Of a stretch of 64,000 bases of DNA, positions 7,817-16,680 are shown piece after piece. The notes below the pieces were generated by a model. It did no database searches. It was not told the DNA's origin and was given only the letters and a program-made list of their open reading frames with translations. Each line of letters opens with the position of its first letter. Within the stretch, counting starts at the first letter, position 1. Position numbers and translations under genes: made by a program. Source of the DNA: Lachnospiraceae bacterium (GTDB lineage: Bacteria; Bacillota; Clostridia; Lachnospirales; Lachnospiraceae). The stretch is taken from NCBI GenBank assembly GCA_021769135.1, contig JAETTM010000026.1:1-64000 (forward strand), written 5' to 3'.

Positions 7817-9520
7817 TTGAAAAAAATAAGAAGGCTGCCGATAGGCATTGAGAATTTTGAGAAAATACGAACAGAAGATTTTTATTATGTGGATAAAACG
7901 GGAATGATAGCGGATTTGCTGAATAATTGGGGTCTGGTGAATCTTTTTACACGCCCCAGGAGATTCGGCAAATCGTTGAATATGAGCATGCTGGAAAAGT
8001 TTTTCGGATATGGCTGTGATGAAAGGCTTTTTGAGGGTCTGGAAATAGCAAAGGAGGAAGAACTTTGCCGGAAATATATGGGGAAATTCCCTGTCATTGC
8101 CATCAGCCTTAAGGATGTGAATGGGGTGGATTATGAAACGGCGCAGGAACTGTTGCGTTCTGTGATAGGGAATACGGCGATGAAATTCCAGTATTTGCTG
8201 GAAAGCGATAAGCTTTCCCCTATAGAAATAACGAGGTACAGTCAAATCATAAATATGGGTACGGGCGATAAGGGGTTTGCCATGTCCTGGGATGTGTTGG
8301 TGGACAGCCTGTTTACGCTGACTGGTTTACTGCAAAAACACCATGGGAAGGATGTCATTGTAATCATAGACGAATATGACGTGCCTCTAGATAAAGCGCA
8401 GCAGGCCGGTTATTATGATGAAATGCTGGGCCTTATCAGAGGTATGTTCAGCAGAGTCTTAAAAGGGAATGACAGCCTGTATTTTGCGGTGATGTCCGGC
8501 TGCCTGAAGATGGCGAAAGAAAGTATTTTTACAGGGCTAAATAATTTTAAGGCCTTTGCGGCAACGGATGTGCGTTTTCATGAACGCTTTGGCTTTACGG
8601 ATGAGGAAGTGAAAGCCATGCTGGCGTATTACGGCCTTAGCCATAAATTTGATGCGGTGAAGGAGTGGTATGACGGTTACCGTTTCGGCAAGACGGATGT
8701 TTATTGCCCTTGGGATGTGATTAGCTATGTGGACTTATTATGTGCTGATTCGGAGGCTTCTCCGAAGGCATTTTGGATAAACACAAGCGGGAATGAGATT
8801 ATCCGCAGATTTATCGGGATGGCCAAGATGAGCACAAGGAGGGAGATAGAACAGCTGATAAATGGGGAAATAATTATCAAGAAAATAAACCAGGAACTGA
8901 CCTACAGGGAGCTGTATGGCCGTATGGACAATCTCTGGAGCGTGCTTTTTATGACAGGCTACCTGACAAGCCGGGGGGAAACGGGCGGAGAGTTATACCA
9001 GCTGGCGATACCTAACCTGGAAATTAAAAAAATATTTATAGAACAGATTCAAGCGTGGTTTGAAGAAGAAGTGAGCAGGGATGCTCCAAAGCTGGATGCT
9101 TTCTGCGATGCATTCCTGAGGGCGGACAAGGATGCTGTGGAAGCGCAGTTTAATGAATATTTAAGGAAAACTATCAGCATAAGGGATACCAATGCCCGAA
9201 ATGGCAGAAAGGAAAACTTTTATCATGGAATTTTGCTGGGGCTGTTAAGCCACAGGGAAGACTGGGATGTAATATCCAATGCGGAATCGGGGGATGGCTA
9301 CAGCGATATCCTTGTGGAAGCGGAGGAGGAAGGCATAGGCATTGTCATCGAGGTGAAATATGCGGAGGAGGGGCTGTGGGATGCTGGATGCAGGCAGGCC
9401 CTGGAACAGATAGAGCGGATGGGATATGAAACCAGGCTTTATCAGGATGGCATGGATACTGTGATAAAATACGGAATCGCCTGCAATAAAAAGCGGTGTA
9501 AGGTAAGGCTTGGTTCGTAA
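7817..9520 (+). CDS. AAA-ATPase_like / PD-(D/E)XK nuclease protein
   Basis: A protein of about 567 residues. The N-terminus has LPIGIENFEKIR and YVDKT, then TRPRRFGKSLNMSML, the signature of the AAA-ATPase_like family (PF09820); VIIDEYDVPLDKA is its Walker B. The C-terminus (GYSDILVEA, then IVIEVKYAEE) is the DUF1703 PD-(D/E)XK nuclease motif and looks intact. I prefer the TTG at 7817, which has GGGGGCAAAGG in front; a TTG at 7796 is the alternative. These genes are common in multiple copies in gut anaerobes and their role is unknown. Confidence 0.85.
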   Translation: MKKIRRLPIGIENFEKIRTEDFYYVDKTGMIADLLNNWGLVNLFTRPRRFGKSLNMSMLEKFFGYGCDERLFEGLEIAKEEELCRKYMGKFPVIAISLKDVNGVDYETAQELLRSVIGNTAMKFQYLLESDKLSPIEITRYSQIINMGTGDKGFAMSWDVLVDSLFTLTGLLQKHHGKDVIVIIDEYDVPLDKAQQAGYYDEMLGLIRGMFSRVLKGNDSLYFAVMSGCLKMAKESIFTGLNNFKAFAATDVRFHERFGFTDEEVKAMLAYYGLSHKFDAVKEWYDGYRFGKTDVYCPWDVISYVDLLCADSEASPKAFWINTSGNEIIRRFIGMAKMSTRREIEQLINGEIIIKKINQELTYRELYGRMDNLWSVLFMTGYLTSRGETGGELYQLAIPNLEIKKIFIEQIQAWFEEEVSRDAPKLDAFCDAFLRADKDAVEAQFNEYLRKTISIRDTNARNGRKENFYHGILLGLLSHREDWDVISNAESGDGYSDILVEAEEEGIGIVIEVKYAEEGLWDAGCRQALEQIERMGYETRLYQDGMDTVIKYGIACNKKRCKVRLGS

Positions 9521-9555
9521 AGACTAATGCTGGACCTTATCCCATGATGTGGTTT

Positions 9556-10035
9556 TTACTGAATTAATTCCCGGATTCTCCGTTGCGTTTTCCTGGCCGG
9601 GAGGAAAAAACCGAGCCTTATAAGAACCTGGGAAAAGGCGAACATGCCGGCGGATGAAACGGGCAAAAACCACGCCTGGGAAGAGCCGTCCGTGAAAGAA
9701 ATTAACAGGCCGAATAAAAAGGAAAGGGCCATGAATCCCAGCCATATGGAGCAGAAAACGGACACAAAGGGGTGGAGATGCATTTTTATCATAATCCGCG
9801 AGCCGTATCCATCGGGGCTGATAGTGCCGGTGATGCGGGGGAGGAAGGAGTTGCGGTAGGAAATATTGCCTGTAATCCGGAAATCCGAGGGGGTTACTTC
9901 CCCAATAAATTCTTCGTTGCAGGACTGGAAGAAACGTAGTTTTGGCGAAGATGTAACTGATTGCAAAATAGCGCATATTTCTTCGGGGGTTTTGGATGAT
10001 GGAAAACTGTCGGTTAAAGATGGCAGGATTTTCAT
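9556..10035 (-). CDS. Membrane-anchored protein of unknown function
   Basis: A 159-residue protein with a soluble N-terminal domain (residues 1-85: SKTPEEICAILQSV, GEVTPSDFRITGNI) and two hydrophobic helices at about 93-113 and 120-142 (VFCSIWLGFMALSFLFGLLI and AWFLPVSSAGMFAFSQVLI), then a basic tail. AGAGGAG sits 6 bases before the ATG. Similar proteins occur in Lachnospiraceae but I know no function. It converges on the nuclease gene with only 35 bp between. Confidence 0.65.
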   Translation of the reverse strand: MKILPSLTDSFPSSKTPEEICAILQSVTSSPKLRFFQSCNEEFIGEVTPSDFRITGNISYRNSFLPRITGTISPDGYGSRIMIKMHLHPFVSVFCSIWLGFMALSFLFGLLISFTDGSSQAWFLPVSSAGMFAFSQVLIRLGFFLPARKTQRRIRELIQ

Positions 10036-10141
10036 GGTTTACTCCTCTGTAACATTCAGCCAATAATATCAGATGACTTCTATACTATAACAAATGCCAT
10101 TTTTCATGTCAATAAAGGCAGTGCGCTTCTGGGTAAAGATA

Positions 10142-10290
10142 GTAACAGTTCAGCCCAGCCCAGGACTTTGCACTTGCTGCAAAGTCCGTACGAATGTGTG
10201 GATGCGGCAAAGAATTCGGTCCTTTTGCCGTAGGTAAAACTCAAAATGGCCGGATTCCGTAACAGGGAAGCCGAAAGGCTGAACTGTTAC
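10142..10290. repeat. 149-bp element with 14-bp terminal inverted repeats (family A, full copy)
   Basis: The ends are GTAACAGTTCAGCC (10142-10155) and its exact reverse complement GGCTGAACTGTTAC (10277-10290). Inside is a 9-bp hairpin GGACTTTGC/GCAAAGTCC and a short GCCGAAAGGC hairpin. Related pieces occur at 16327, 32381, 36206 and 57722. It is non-coding and looks like a MITE- or REP-like palindromic unit. It fills most of the 350-bp gap before the MBOAT gene. Confidence 0.65.
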
Positions 10291-10397
10291 GAAAGATAAA
10301 ATTCCCTATTGAGATTAAAATACCGGAATGGTAAAATAGAACAATAAGTACAAAAAAGGAGTACAAAAGAGGAATACAAAAGACAGGATTGGTAGAT

Positions 10398-11762
10398 ATG
10401 GTAATATTTTCCAGTTTGGAATTTATTTTTCGGTTTTTCCCGGCGTTTTTAGCCGTTTATTATATAACACCAAAGAAATACAGGGAATGGGCGCTGCTTC
10501 TGGGAAGTATTGTTTTTTATGCCATGGGGGAGCCATATTATGTCCTGCTGCTGCTGGTGGCAGTATGGCTGAATTATTTTTTTGCAAAAAAAATTTACTC
10601 CTGCAGGGATACGCGCAGAGGGCGGAAATGCAGGAAGGACAGGGTAGTTGCGGCGCTTGTGATGGATATTGGGCTGCTGGCGGCATTTAAGCTGCTGGGG
10701 GCTTTTTTAGGCAGTGCAATTCTTCCTTTAGGCCTCAGTTTTTTCCTTTTTAAAATGATATCCTTCCAGATTGATACTTACCGGGGGGAGATGGTACAGA
10801 AACCGGGTTTTCGGCAAACTGCGGTTTATTTTGTGATGTTTCCCCAACTGGTTTCCGGGCCTATCATGCGTTTCCATGAAGGGGGCTTTCAGGAAGAAGA
10901 AAGGGAGTATTCCTGGGAAAAACTGGAAGAGGGGCTGCAGTATTTTGTGGCAGGGCTTGGAACGAAGGTGCTGTTGGCGGACCGTCTGGCGATTTTGTGG
11001 AAAGATATCCATATGATTGGCTATGAGAGCATATCCACCCCTTTGGCATGGCTGGGGGCGGCAGGGTATTCTATGGAACTATATTTTGACTTTTGGGGAT
11101 ATTCGTTGATGGCATCGGGGATATGCGTGATGCTGGGGTATCCTTTTATAGAGAATTTCAGGCATCCTTATGCATCCCGGAGCGTCAGCGAATTCTGGAG
11201 GCGCTGGCATATGACGCTGGGGAGTTTTTTCAGGGATTATGTGTATATTCCCCTGGGAGGCAGCCGTGAAGGTATGGCGGTTACAATGAGAAATCTCCTG
11301 GCAGTATGGCTGCTGACAGGGCTGTGGCATGGCGGAAGCCTGAATTTTATTCTATGGGGGTTGTCCTTGTTCGCCCTGATTGCCATAGAGAAACTGGCGC
11401 TGGGAAAGCTGTTCGGGAAATTTCCGTTTGTTGGCCGCTTTTTTGTTCTGCTTGTGATTCCGGTCACATGGGTGATTTTCGCAGTGACGGATTTAAGGGA
11501 ACTGGGGATGTACCTGGGGCGCATGTTTCCCTTTGCGGGAGGCGGGATTGCCGTAAATCCCAGGGATATCATAAAATATCTGGGGATGTACTGGTATTAT
11601 CTTTTGGCCGGTGTTATCTGGTGTATTCCGGCGGTATCCCAATTTTTGAAAAAGCATCGGAGAAACCCGGCGGTGGTGCTGCTTACAGTGCTGGTTTTCT
11701 GGCTGTCCGTTTATTGTGTGGTGAGTATGGAGAACAATCCTTTTGCCTATTTGAAGTTTTAG
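10398..11762 (+). CDS. MBOAT-family membrane O-acyltransferase (AlgI/DltB-like)
   Basis: A protein of about 454 residues with roughly ten to twelve membrane helices. Conserved MBOAT features are present: LPLGLSFFLFKMISFQIDTYRG, FPQLVSGPIMRF, FWRRWHMTLGSFFRDYVYIPLGG and the catalytic-His segment LLTGLWHGGSLNFILWG. Such enzymes move acyl groups, usually acetate, across the membrane onto surface polysaccharides with an SGNH partner; the next gene is such a partner. The ATG at 10398 is chosen over the TTG at 10389, though neither has a strong ribosome site. Confidence 0.92.
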   Translation: MVIFSSLEFIFRFFPAFLAVYYITPKKYREWALLLGSIVFYAMGEPYYVLLLLVAVWLNYFFAKKIYSCRDTRRGRKCRKDRVVAALVMDIGLLAAFKLLGAFLGSAILPLGLSFFLFKMISFQIDTYRGEMVQKPGFRQTAVYFVMFPQLVSGPIMRFHEGGFQEEEREYSWEKLEEGLQYFVAGLGTKVLLADRLAILWKDIHMIGYESISTPLAWLGAAGYSMELYFDFWGYSLMASGICVMLGYPFIENFRHPYASRSVSEFWRRWHMTLGSFFRDYVYIPLGGSREGMAVTMRNLLAVWLLTGLWHGGSLNFILWGLSLFALIAIEKLALGKLFGKFPFVGRFFVLLVIPVTWVIFAVTDLRELGMYLGRMFPFAGGGIAVNPRDIIKYLGMYWYYLLAGVIWCIPAVSQFLKKHRRNPAVVLLTVLVFWLSVYCVVSMENNPFAYLKF

Positions 11763-11826
11763 GGCAGAGTTATTTGTAAACATAGATAGGTGCAGAATTA
11801 AGCAGGCTTAGAAAGTGAAGGGCATA

Positions 11827-13098
11827 ATGAAGGATTTTATTAAAAAGTGTCCGGTTTTTCTTACATTGGCGGTGAGCGGGGCGCTGTTTTCGCTGATAGG
11901 GATAATCGGGAGTTTTTCCGTATATAAGGAATATGAATTTCATGTGGCCAGAAGGCCGTATCTCGCCCTGATGATAGAAGGGGTAAGCAAGGGTACGATG
12001 CCCTGGGAAGCGGCGGATGCGATAGGCATGGGAGAAAATGAATTTCCTGGAAGTCTGCTCTATGAGTGGAGAAATGGGAGCAGAGGGCAGGCGATTGGCG
12101 TATCGCCCGATGGAGAGGCGGCAGGAATCCCCGCGGAAAGCGATGCAGGGGATGGAAGCATGGTCGATTTGGAAAATGGGAAAGTGCCGGAAATCGGGAA
12201 TGGTTTGGACAACCAGGAGGCGTGCAGCTCCAGCGGGCAGGGAGGCCAAGGGGGAGCAGGAGGCCAGGAGCCGGTGGGAGACCCGGATGTATCAGGAGGC
12301 CGGAAATCGGCAGGAAGCCAGGAACTGTCAGAAGGCGCGGACACATCAGGAGGCCAGGAATCAGCGGGAAGCCAGGATGCGTCAGGAAAGCAGGAGCCAG
12401 AGGGAAACTCGGGAAGCCGGAGCACAGCAGGCGGCCAAAGGGAGGCCGGTGGGCAGGATACCGCAGGCGTACAAACGGCAGAGGATAACAGAACCTACAG
12501 TTTCCAGACCGTGACAGAAGATTATTTCGATGATGCGGTTTTTATCGGCGATTCCAGGACGGTAGGTCTGTTCGAATACGGAGGAATAGAAGAGAGGGCG
12601 GATTTTTATGCTAAGATTTCCCTTACCATATATGACGCGCTGACAGAGGAACTGGCCAAAGATAAGGAGACCGGGAAAAAAATAACGGTGGAAGAAGCGC
12701 TGATGCAGAAAGAGTATGGAAAGGTGTATCTGATGCTGGGAATCAATGAGTTGGGAACGGGAACTACGGATACTTTTATGGAGGAGTATGAAAAAGTGGT
12801 GGCCAGAATACGGGAATTGCAGCCGAATGCCATAATTTATGTCCAGGGAATCATGAAAGTGACCGGAAAAAAAGATGGGGAAGATGATATTTTTAACAAT
12901 ACCAATATTGAAGATAAAAATCGGGCGATTGCAAAGCTGGCGGATAACAGGGATGTTTTTTATATCGATGTGAATGAAGTGGTGTGTGACGGGGAAGGCA
13001 ACCTGAATGCGGAATATACCATTGATGAGGTGCATTTAAAAGCGAAATATTATGAAATTTGGAAGCAGTTTTTGCTGGAGCATGGAATTGTGAGATAG
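11827..13098 (+). CDS. Membrane-anchored SGNH hydrolase with low-complexity linker
   Basis: A protein of about 423 residues: one N-terminal membrane helix (about 8-32), a linker of about 95 residues rich in Gly, Ser, Gln and Glu with GGQE/AGSQ repeats (about 130-220), then an SGNH domain. The nucleophile motif is FIGDSRTVGL (Ser243), the Asn block is MLGINELGTG, and the catalytic pair is DEVH near the C-terminus. It follows the MBOAT gene by 64 bp, the AlgI/AlgJ or DltB/DltD arrangement. It probably transfers or removes acyl groups on wall polymers outside the cell. GAAGGGC precedes the ATG. Confidence 0.85.
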   Translation: MKDFIKKCPVFLTLAVSGALFSLIGIIGSFSVYKEYEFHVARRPYLALMIEGVSKGTMPWEAADAIGMGENEFPGSLLYEWRNGSRGQAIGVSPDGEAAGIPAESDAGDGSMVDLENGKVPEIGNGLDNQEACSSSGQGGQGGAGGQEPVGDPDVSGGRKSAGSQELSEGADTSGGQESAGSQDASGKQEPEGNSGSRSTAGGQREAGGQDTAGVQTAEDNRTYSFQTVTEDYFDDAVFIGDSRTVGLFEYGGIEERADFYAKISLTIYDALTEELAKDKETGKKITVEEALMQKEYGKVYLMLGINELGTGTTDTFMEEYEKVVARIRELQPNAIIYVQGIMKVTGKKDGEDDIFNNTNIEDKNRAIAKLADNRDVFYIDVNEVVCDGEGNLNAEYTIDEVHLKAKYYEIWKQFLLEHGIVR

Positions 13099-13164
13099 AA
13101 AAACGGAAATACTATACAAAGCGTGAACAGAAACAAGCATGGCCCAAAAGCGTGAGAAGAAAGA

Positions 13165-13250
13165 TTGAAAATAGAAATTTTCAATTACAAGTTTGTGTCT
13201 GCGCGGCATCCACAAACTTGGCACGCGCAAAAAGCCGAGCAGAAATGAGG
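13165..13250 (+). promoter_or_regulatory. Structured leader with loop-tail pairing (family B, copy 1)
   Basis: The stem CAAGTTTGTG (13188-13197) pairs with CACAAACTTG (13211-13220). The loop TCTGCGCGGCATC can pair, with one mismatch, with tail GCCGAGC (13234-13240), which runs into AGAAATGAGG, the ribosome site of an ATG at 13257. A separate 8-bp hairpin (TTGAAAAT/ATTTTCAA, 13165-13184) precedes it. The stem covaries with copy 2 (GTG/CAC against GCG/CGC). Confidence 0.6.
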
Positions 13251-13256
13251 TTAATA

Positions 13257-13346
13257 ATGAGCAAAATGAGAAATTGCGGAAGGAGCTTTGTATCGTATGA
13301 ATCAGGAAAAGAGGGAAACATGTACATTGGGGAAGCAAAGCATTGA
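13257..13346 (+). CDS. 29-codon leader ORF overlapping the spoVAD start
   Basis: The ATG at 13257 lies 6 bases after the GAGG of leader copy 1 and encodes a peptide starting MSKMRNCGRSFVSYESG that ends at 13346, inside spoVAD in another frame. The peptide looks meaningless, but its translation would pass through the spoVAD start at 13297 and could couple or block it. This is a candidate upstream ORF; expression is not shown. Confidence 0.35.
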   Translation: MSKMRNCGRSFVSYESGKEGNMYIGEAKH

Positions 13347-14340
13347 ACTGAAAAATCCTGTGTTTATCAGGGAGAGCGCCAGCGTGGTGGGAACGAAGGA
13401 AGGCCAGGGGCCGCTGGCGGAGCTTTTCGATATGATAGGGCAGGACGATATGTTCGGATGCGCTTCCTGGGAAGAGGCGGAGAGCAGTCTGCAGAAGGAC
13501 GCGGTTTATCTGGTTTTAGGGAAAGCGGGGTTAAAAAAGGAAGATATCCGTTACCTCTTTGCAGGGGATTTGCTGGGCCAGTCCATTGCCAGCAGCTTCG
13601 GGCTGGCGGGCTATGAGATACCGTTAGTAGGGCTGTATGGGGCCTGTTCCACTTGCGGGCTGTCCTTGAGCTTGGGGGCGATGACAGTGCACGGGGGATA
13701 TGCGGAAAATGTGGTATGCGTGACTTCCAGCCATTTCGCCAGTGCGGAGAAGGAGTTCCGCTTTCCGTTGGGGTATGGGAATCAGCGTCCTCTGTCCGCG
13801 TCCTGGACGGTGACGGGCAGCGGGGCTTTTGTGTTAAGCGGCACGGAAGGGAAAAAATCCCGGGCGAAAATTACCGGGCTGACAATAGGGAAAATCATGG
13901 ATTATGGGCTGAAAGATTCCATGAATATGGGGGCATGCATGGCGCCGGCCGCCTGTGATTTAATTTATCAGCATTTGAAGGATTTCGGAAGAAAGCCGTT
14001 GGATTATGATAAGATTATAACTGGGGATTTGGGAAAAGTAGGACAGTATGCGCTTTTGGACTTGCTGGGGGAAAAGGATGTGGATATTGCGGGGCAGCAT
14101 ATGGACTGCGGGATTGAAATCTATGATGCCAAGGAACAGGATACCCATGCCGGTGGGAGCGGCTGCGGATGCAGTGCGGTGACGCTGTCCGCCTATATCC
14201 TGAAAAAAATAGAAGAAGGGGTATGGAAAAGGGTGTTGTTCGTGCCTACGGGGGCTTTGCTTAGCAAGACGAGCTTTAACGAAGGGCAGACGGTACCGGG
14301 GATTGCCCATGGGGTAGTGATAGAAGGGGTCAGGGAATAG
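13297..14340 (+). CDS. spoVAD: Stage V sporulation protein AD
   Basis: A protein of about 347 residues of thiolase fold. GKQSIELKNPVFIRESASVVG, KEGQGPLAELFD, the Cys-rich LYGACSTCGLSLSLGAM and GSGCGCSAV are characteristic of SpoVAD, which binds dipicolinic acid for import into the forespore. In most spore formers it sits between spoVAC and spoVAE; here it is alone, so it may be a second copy. The ATG at 13297 is preceded by GGAAGGAG; a TTG at 13288 is also possible. Confidence 0.92.
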   Translation: MNQEKRETCTLGKQSIELKNPVFIRESASVVGTKEGQGPLAELFDMIGQDDMFGCASWEEAESSLQKDAVYLVLGKAGLKKEDIRYLFAGDLLGQSIASSFGLAGYEIPLVGLYGACSTCGLSLSLGAMTVHGGYAENVVCVTSSHFASAEKEFRFPLGYGNQRPLSASWTVTGSGAFVLSGTEGKKSRAKITGLTIGKIMDYGLKDSMNMGACMAPAACDLIYQHLKDFGRKPLDYDKIITGDLGKVGQYALLDLLGEKDVDIAGQHMDCGIEIYDAKEQDTHAGGSGCGCSAVTLSAYILKKIEEGVWKRVLFVPTGALLSKTSFNEGQTVPGIAHGVVIEGVRE

Positions 14341-14358
14341 CAATATTTTTAAAATGAT

Positions 14359-14398
14359 TAGGGAACATATTGATATTATGCATCAATAAAGTTCCCTA
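14359..14398 (+). terminator. Stem-loop after spoVAD
   Basis: TAGGGAAC (14359-14366) pairs with GTTCCCTA (14391-14398), with inner TTGAT/ATCAA pairs. AT-rich sequence follows rather than a clean T run, so it is a probable but not certain terminator. Confidence 0.5.
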
Positions 14399-14570
14399 TA
14401 ATTTCCTTTCCTTTTATGAAGGGGAAAATCCGTGCGTGATATACAGATTTATGAAAAGACGGTGCTGGGAGGGTTTTTGAGGGGGGAATATATTTTAAAT
14501 ATATTAATAGAATAGTGCCGTAAGATACAATTTATGGTAAAATGGATAAAAAGATGCACTTAAGGGGCGC

Positions 14571-14592
14571 AAAAAGCAGCACAGAAATGGAG
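14571..14592 (+). promoter_or_regulatory. Family B leader tail (partial copy) before the amidohydrolase
   Basis: AAAAAGCAGCACAGAAATGGAG matches the 3' tail of the leader family. The GGAG ends 6 bases before the ATG at 14599, the same spacing as in copies 1-3. The upstream hairpin of the family is not recognisable here. Confidence 0.5.
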
Positions 14593-14598
14593 AAAAGT

Positions 14599-15714
14599 AT
14601 GGGAATGGAAAATATACCTGTGATAGACTCGCATATTCATATCAGAGGGTATCATGATTTGAAAAACACCCTGGCAGTAGCGCAGAATATTTCGGAAAAA
14701 TGTAGTCTGGCAGGAGTGAATGTACTGGCATTGTCGGCATGGGATGCGGACAGCGCGGGTCAGAATGTCCTTTGCATGGCATGCAAGGCGCTTTACCCGG
14801 AAACATATGCCTATGCCAACTTTGATTATTTTTATGAGGGCGTGGACAAAACGGCCATGGGGCGTTTGGAACAGTTGAAGGCTTTTATGGCAATGGGGTT
14901 CGATGGCGTGAAGCTGATTGAAACCAAGCCTTCATCGAGGAAATTTGTAGGAATTGGCCTGGATGATGAAAGCTATGAGCTTTGTTTTGACTATATGGAA
15001 AAGGAACAGATTCCCATTATCTGGCATGTGGCGGACCCGGAAGAAAACTGGGATGCGGAACTGTGCGGGGAATATGCGAAGGAACACGGCTGGTATTATG
15101 GCGATGGTACGTTTTTATCGAAGGAAGAACTTTATCAGGAAACTTTCCGTGTGCTTGACAGGCATCCTGGTTTGAAAGTGACTTTTGCCCATATGCTTTT
15201 CCTTACAAAGGATATTAGAAGGGCGGCAGAGGTTATGGAGAAATATCCCAATGTAAGGCTGGACATTACGCCGGGGTGCGAGTTGTATTTCAATTTTGAT
15301 GCAGATTATGAAGGGTGGAGGAATTTTTTGCTCCGTTATCAGGACAGGATTGTATTCGGCACGGATAATGGATGGGGCGATGAGCCCTCACCGGCGGAAA
15401 AGGTGGAATCGGGAAGCAAAATCATCAGGATGCTAAAGGAGTATTTTTCCACGGAGAATATAGTGGAAGCATGGGATGGGAAAGAGATAAAAGGGATGAA
15501 TTTGCCGAAGGAAGCTTTGGAACGCATTTTTGCTGGGAATTTTATGGAATTGCAAAAAGGAAAAAAGAGTAAGCCCATAAATCTTGCACAGGCGGTTTCC
15601 TATGGTAAAAATGTGCTTGAACGGACGAAAGGGGAAAGGGCAATCGGCAATGATGCAAGAAAGCAACTGGAAGAACTGGTGGAAATGCTTTCGGCAATGG
15701 AGGGGAACGGATGA
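14599..15714 (+). CDS. Amidohydrolase-family metal-dependent hydrolase
   Basis: A protein of about 371 residues with a TIM-barrel amidohydrolase_2 (PF04909) pattern: VIDSHIHIRG (HxH metal ligands), GFDGVKLIETKP, IPIIWHVADPEENWD (His), KVTFAHMLFL (His) and IVFGTDNGWGD (catalytic Asp). The substrate is unknown. The start at 14599 follows the family B ribosome site; a frame to 14542 exists but would place that site inside the gene. The end overlaps the GNAT gene by 4 bp (ATGA). Confidence 0.85.
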   Translation: MGMENIPVIDSHIHIRGYHDLKNTLAVAQNISEKCSLAGVNVLALSAWDADSAGQNVLCMACKALYPETYAYANFDYFYEGVDKTAMGRLEQLKAFMAMGFDGVKLIETKPSSRKFVGIGLDDESYELCFDYMEKEQIPIIWHVADPEENWDAELCGEYAKEHGWYYGDGTFLSKEELYQETFRVLDRHPGLKVTFAHMLFLTKDIRRAAEVMEKYPNVRLDITPGCELYFNFDADYEGWRNFLLRYQDRIVFGTDNGWGDEPSPAEKVESGSKIIRMLKEYFSTENIVEAWDGKEIKGMNLPKEALERIFAGNFMELQKGKKSKPINLAQAVSYGKNVLERTKGERAIGNDARKQLEELVEMLSAMEGNG

Positions 15715-16220
15715 TAATACGCCATGCAGCGATAGAGGATATAAAAAGGGTGATGGAAATCTATGAATATGCCAGACATTTTATGGAAGCTCATGGGAAT
15801 CCGAACCAATGGGGGCCGACAAACTGGCCGCCGGAGGAGTTAATCCGTAAGGATATTGCGGATGGCAACAGCTATGTCTGCATGGATGGGGAAAAGGTGG
15901 TTGGCGCGTTTTTCTTTTGCCAGGGCAAAGATATCGAGCCTTCTTATATTGAAATTGAGGATGGCATGTGGTCGGATGACGGGCCATATGGCGTCATACA
16001 CCGGCTGGCGGGGGATGGAACGGTAAAGGGTATCGGAAGGTTTTGCATCGAATGGGCATTTGCCCGGTGCGGCCATCTTCGTGTGGATACCCATGGAGAT
16101 AACCGGGTAATGCAGAGCCTGCTGGAAAAAAACGGATTTACATATTGCGGGGTGGTGCATGTGGCGGAGGATAATTATCCGAGATTGGCGTATGAGAAGA
16201 GTATGCGCGGCCTAGACTAA
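15711..16220 (+). CDS. GNAT-family N-acetyltransferase
   Basis: A 169-residue acetyltransferase fold: IRHAAIEDIKRVMEIY (beta1-alpha1), VCMDGEKVVGAFFF (beta2-3), then a degenerate acetyl-CoA loop (GTVKGIGRFCIEWAF) and the C-terminal DTHGDNRVMQSLLEKNGFTYCG. The motif-A Q/RxxGxG/A signature is weak (VKGIGR). It is coupled by a 4-bp overlap to the amidohydrolase and may act on the same metabolite. Confidence 0.85.
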   Translation: MIIRHAAIEDIKRVMEIYEYARHFMEAHGNPNQWGPTNWPPEELIRKDIADGNSYVCMDGEKVVGAFFFCQGKDIEPSYIEIEDGMWSDDGPYGVIHRLAGDGTVKGIGRFCIEWAFARCGHLRVDTHGDNRVMQSLLEKNGFTYCGVVHVAEDNYPRLAYEKSMRGLD

Positions 16221-16326
16221 ACGTCAGTAAAGCCTGTATATCTCGGGCTGCGGAATATCTTCCTTGATGAACTGATATGTTGCGAGTTTTGCAGTGCTAA
16301 ATAAACTGGGTATGGATGTGCAGCCG

Positions 16327-16339
16327 GGCTGAACTGTTA
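16327..16339. repeat. Partial family A end
   Basis: GGCTGAACTGTTA matches 13 of the 14 bases of the right terminal repeat of the element at 10142-10290. No matching left end is visible in the 220-bp gap, so this is a solo end or a decayed copy. Confidence 0.4.
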
Positions 16340-16442
16340 TAAGGAATTCCCTTTTTTCCCCAAAAGATATTGAAAATAATAAAAAGTACTAGTAAAATAG
16401 GATGCGATAGAAAAAGCTGCATAACCGGAACAGGAGAATGGC

Positions 16443-16673
16443 ATGAGACAGATGGAATTTAAAATGGAGCGCCGGGGCCTGCTGAAAGAGGGCGAGCGCG
16501 TGACCGTGACGGAAGGCGTTCTTCCCAGCAATTATTATTATATCATTGACCCGTCATTAGCCATGTCAGGAAATTATCCGTTCCGTGACCGCCTGCTGGC
16601 AAGAGAAGGAACTGTTACAAAGATTATTGAAAATGAGCGGGGCTTTTATGTAATGGTAGAATTCGAAGAATAA
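16443..16673 (+). CDS. Conserved small protein of unknown function
   Basis: A 76-residue protein with a good AGGAG site. Its beta-rich pattern ([46 protein letters not shown]) suggests a small barrel such as an SH3/KOW-like fold. I recognise no named family. It precedes ridA by 76 bp, separated by the family B leader. Confidence 0.6.
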   Translation: MRQMEFKMERRGLLKEGERVTVTEGVLPSNYYYIIDPSLAMSGNYPFRDRLLAREGTVTKIIENERGFYVMVEFEE

Positions 16674-16680
16674 AGAATAC

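Noticed and set aside
12038-12514. Several long frames on both strands over the SGNH linker
   Set aside because: They are by-products of the Gly/Gln/Glu-rich repeat codons in the real gene.
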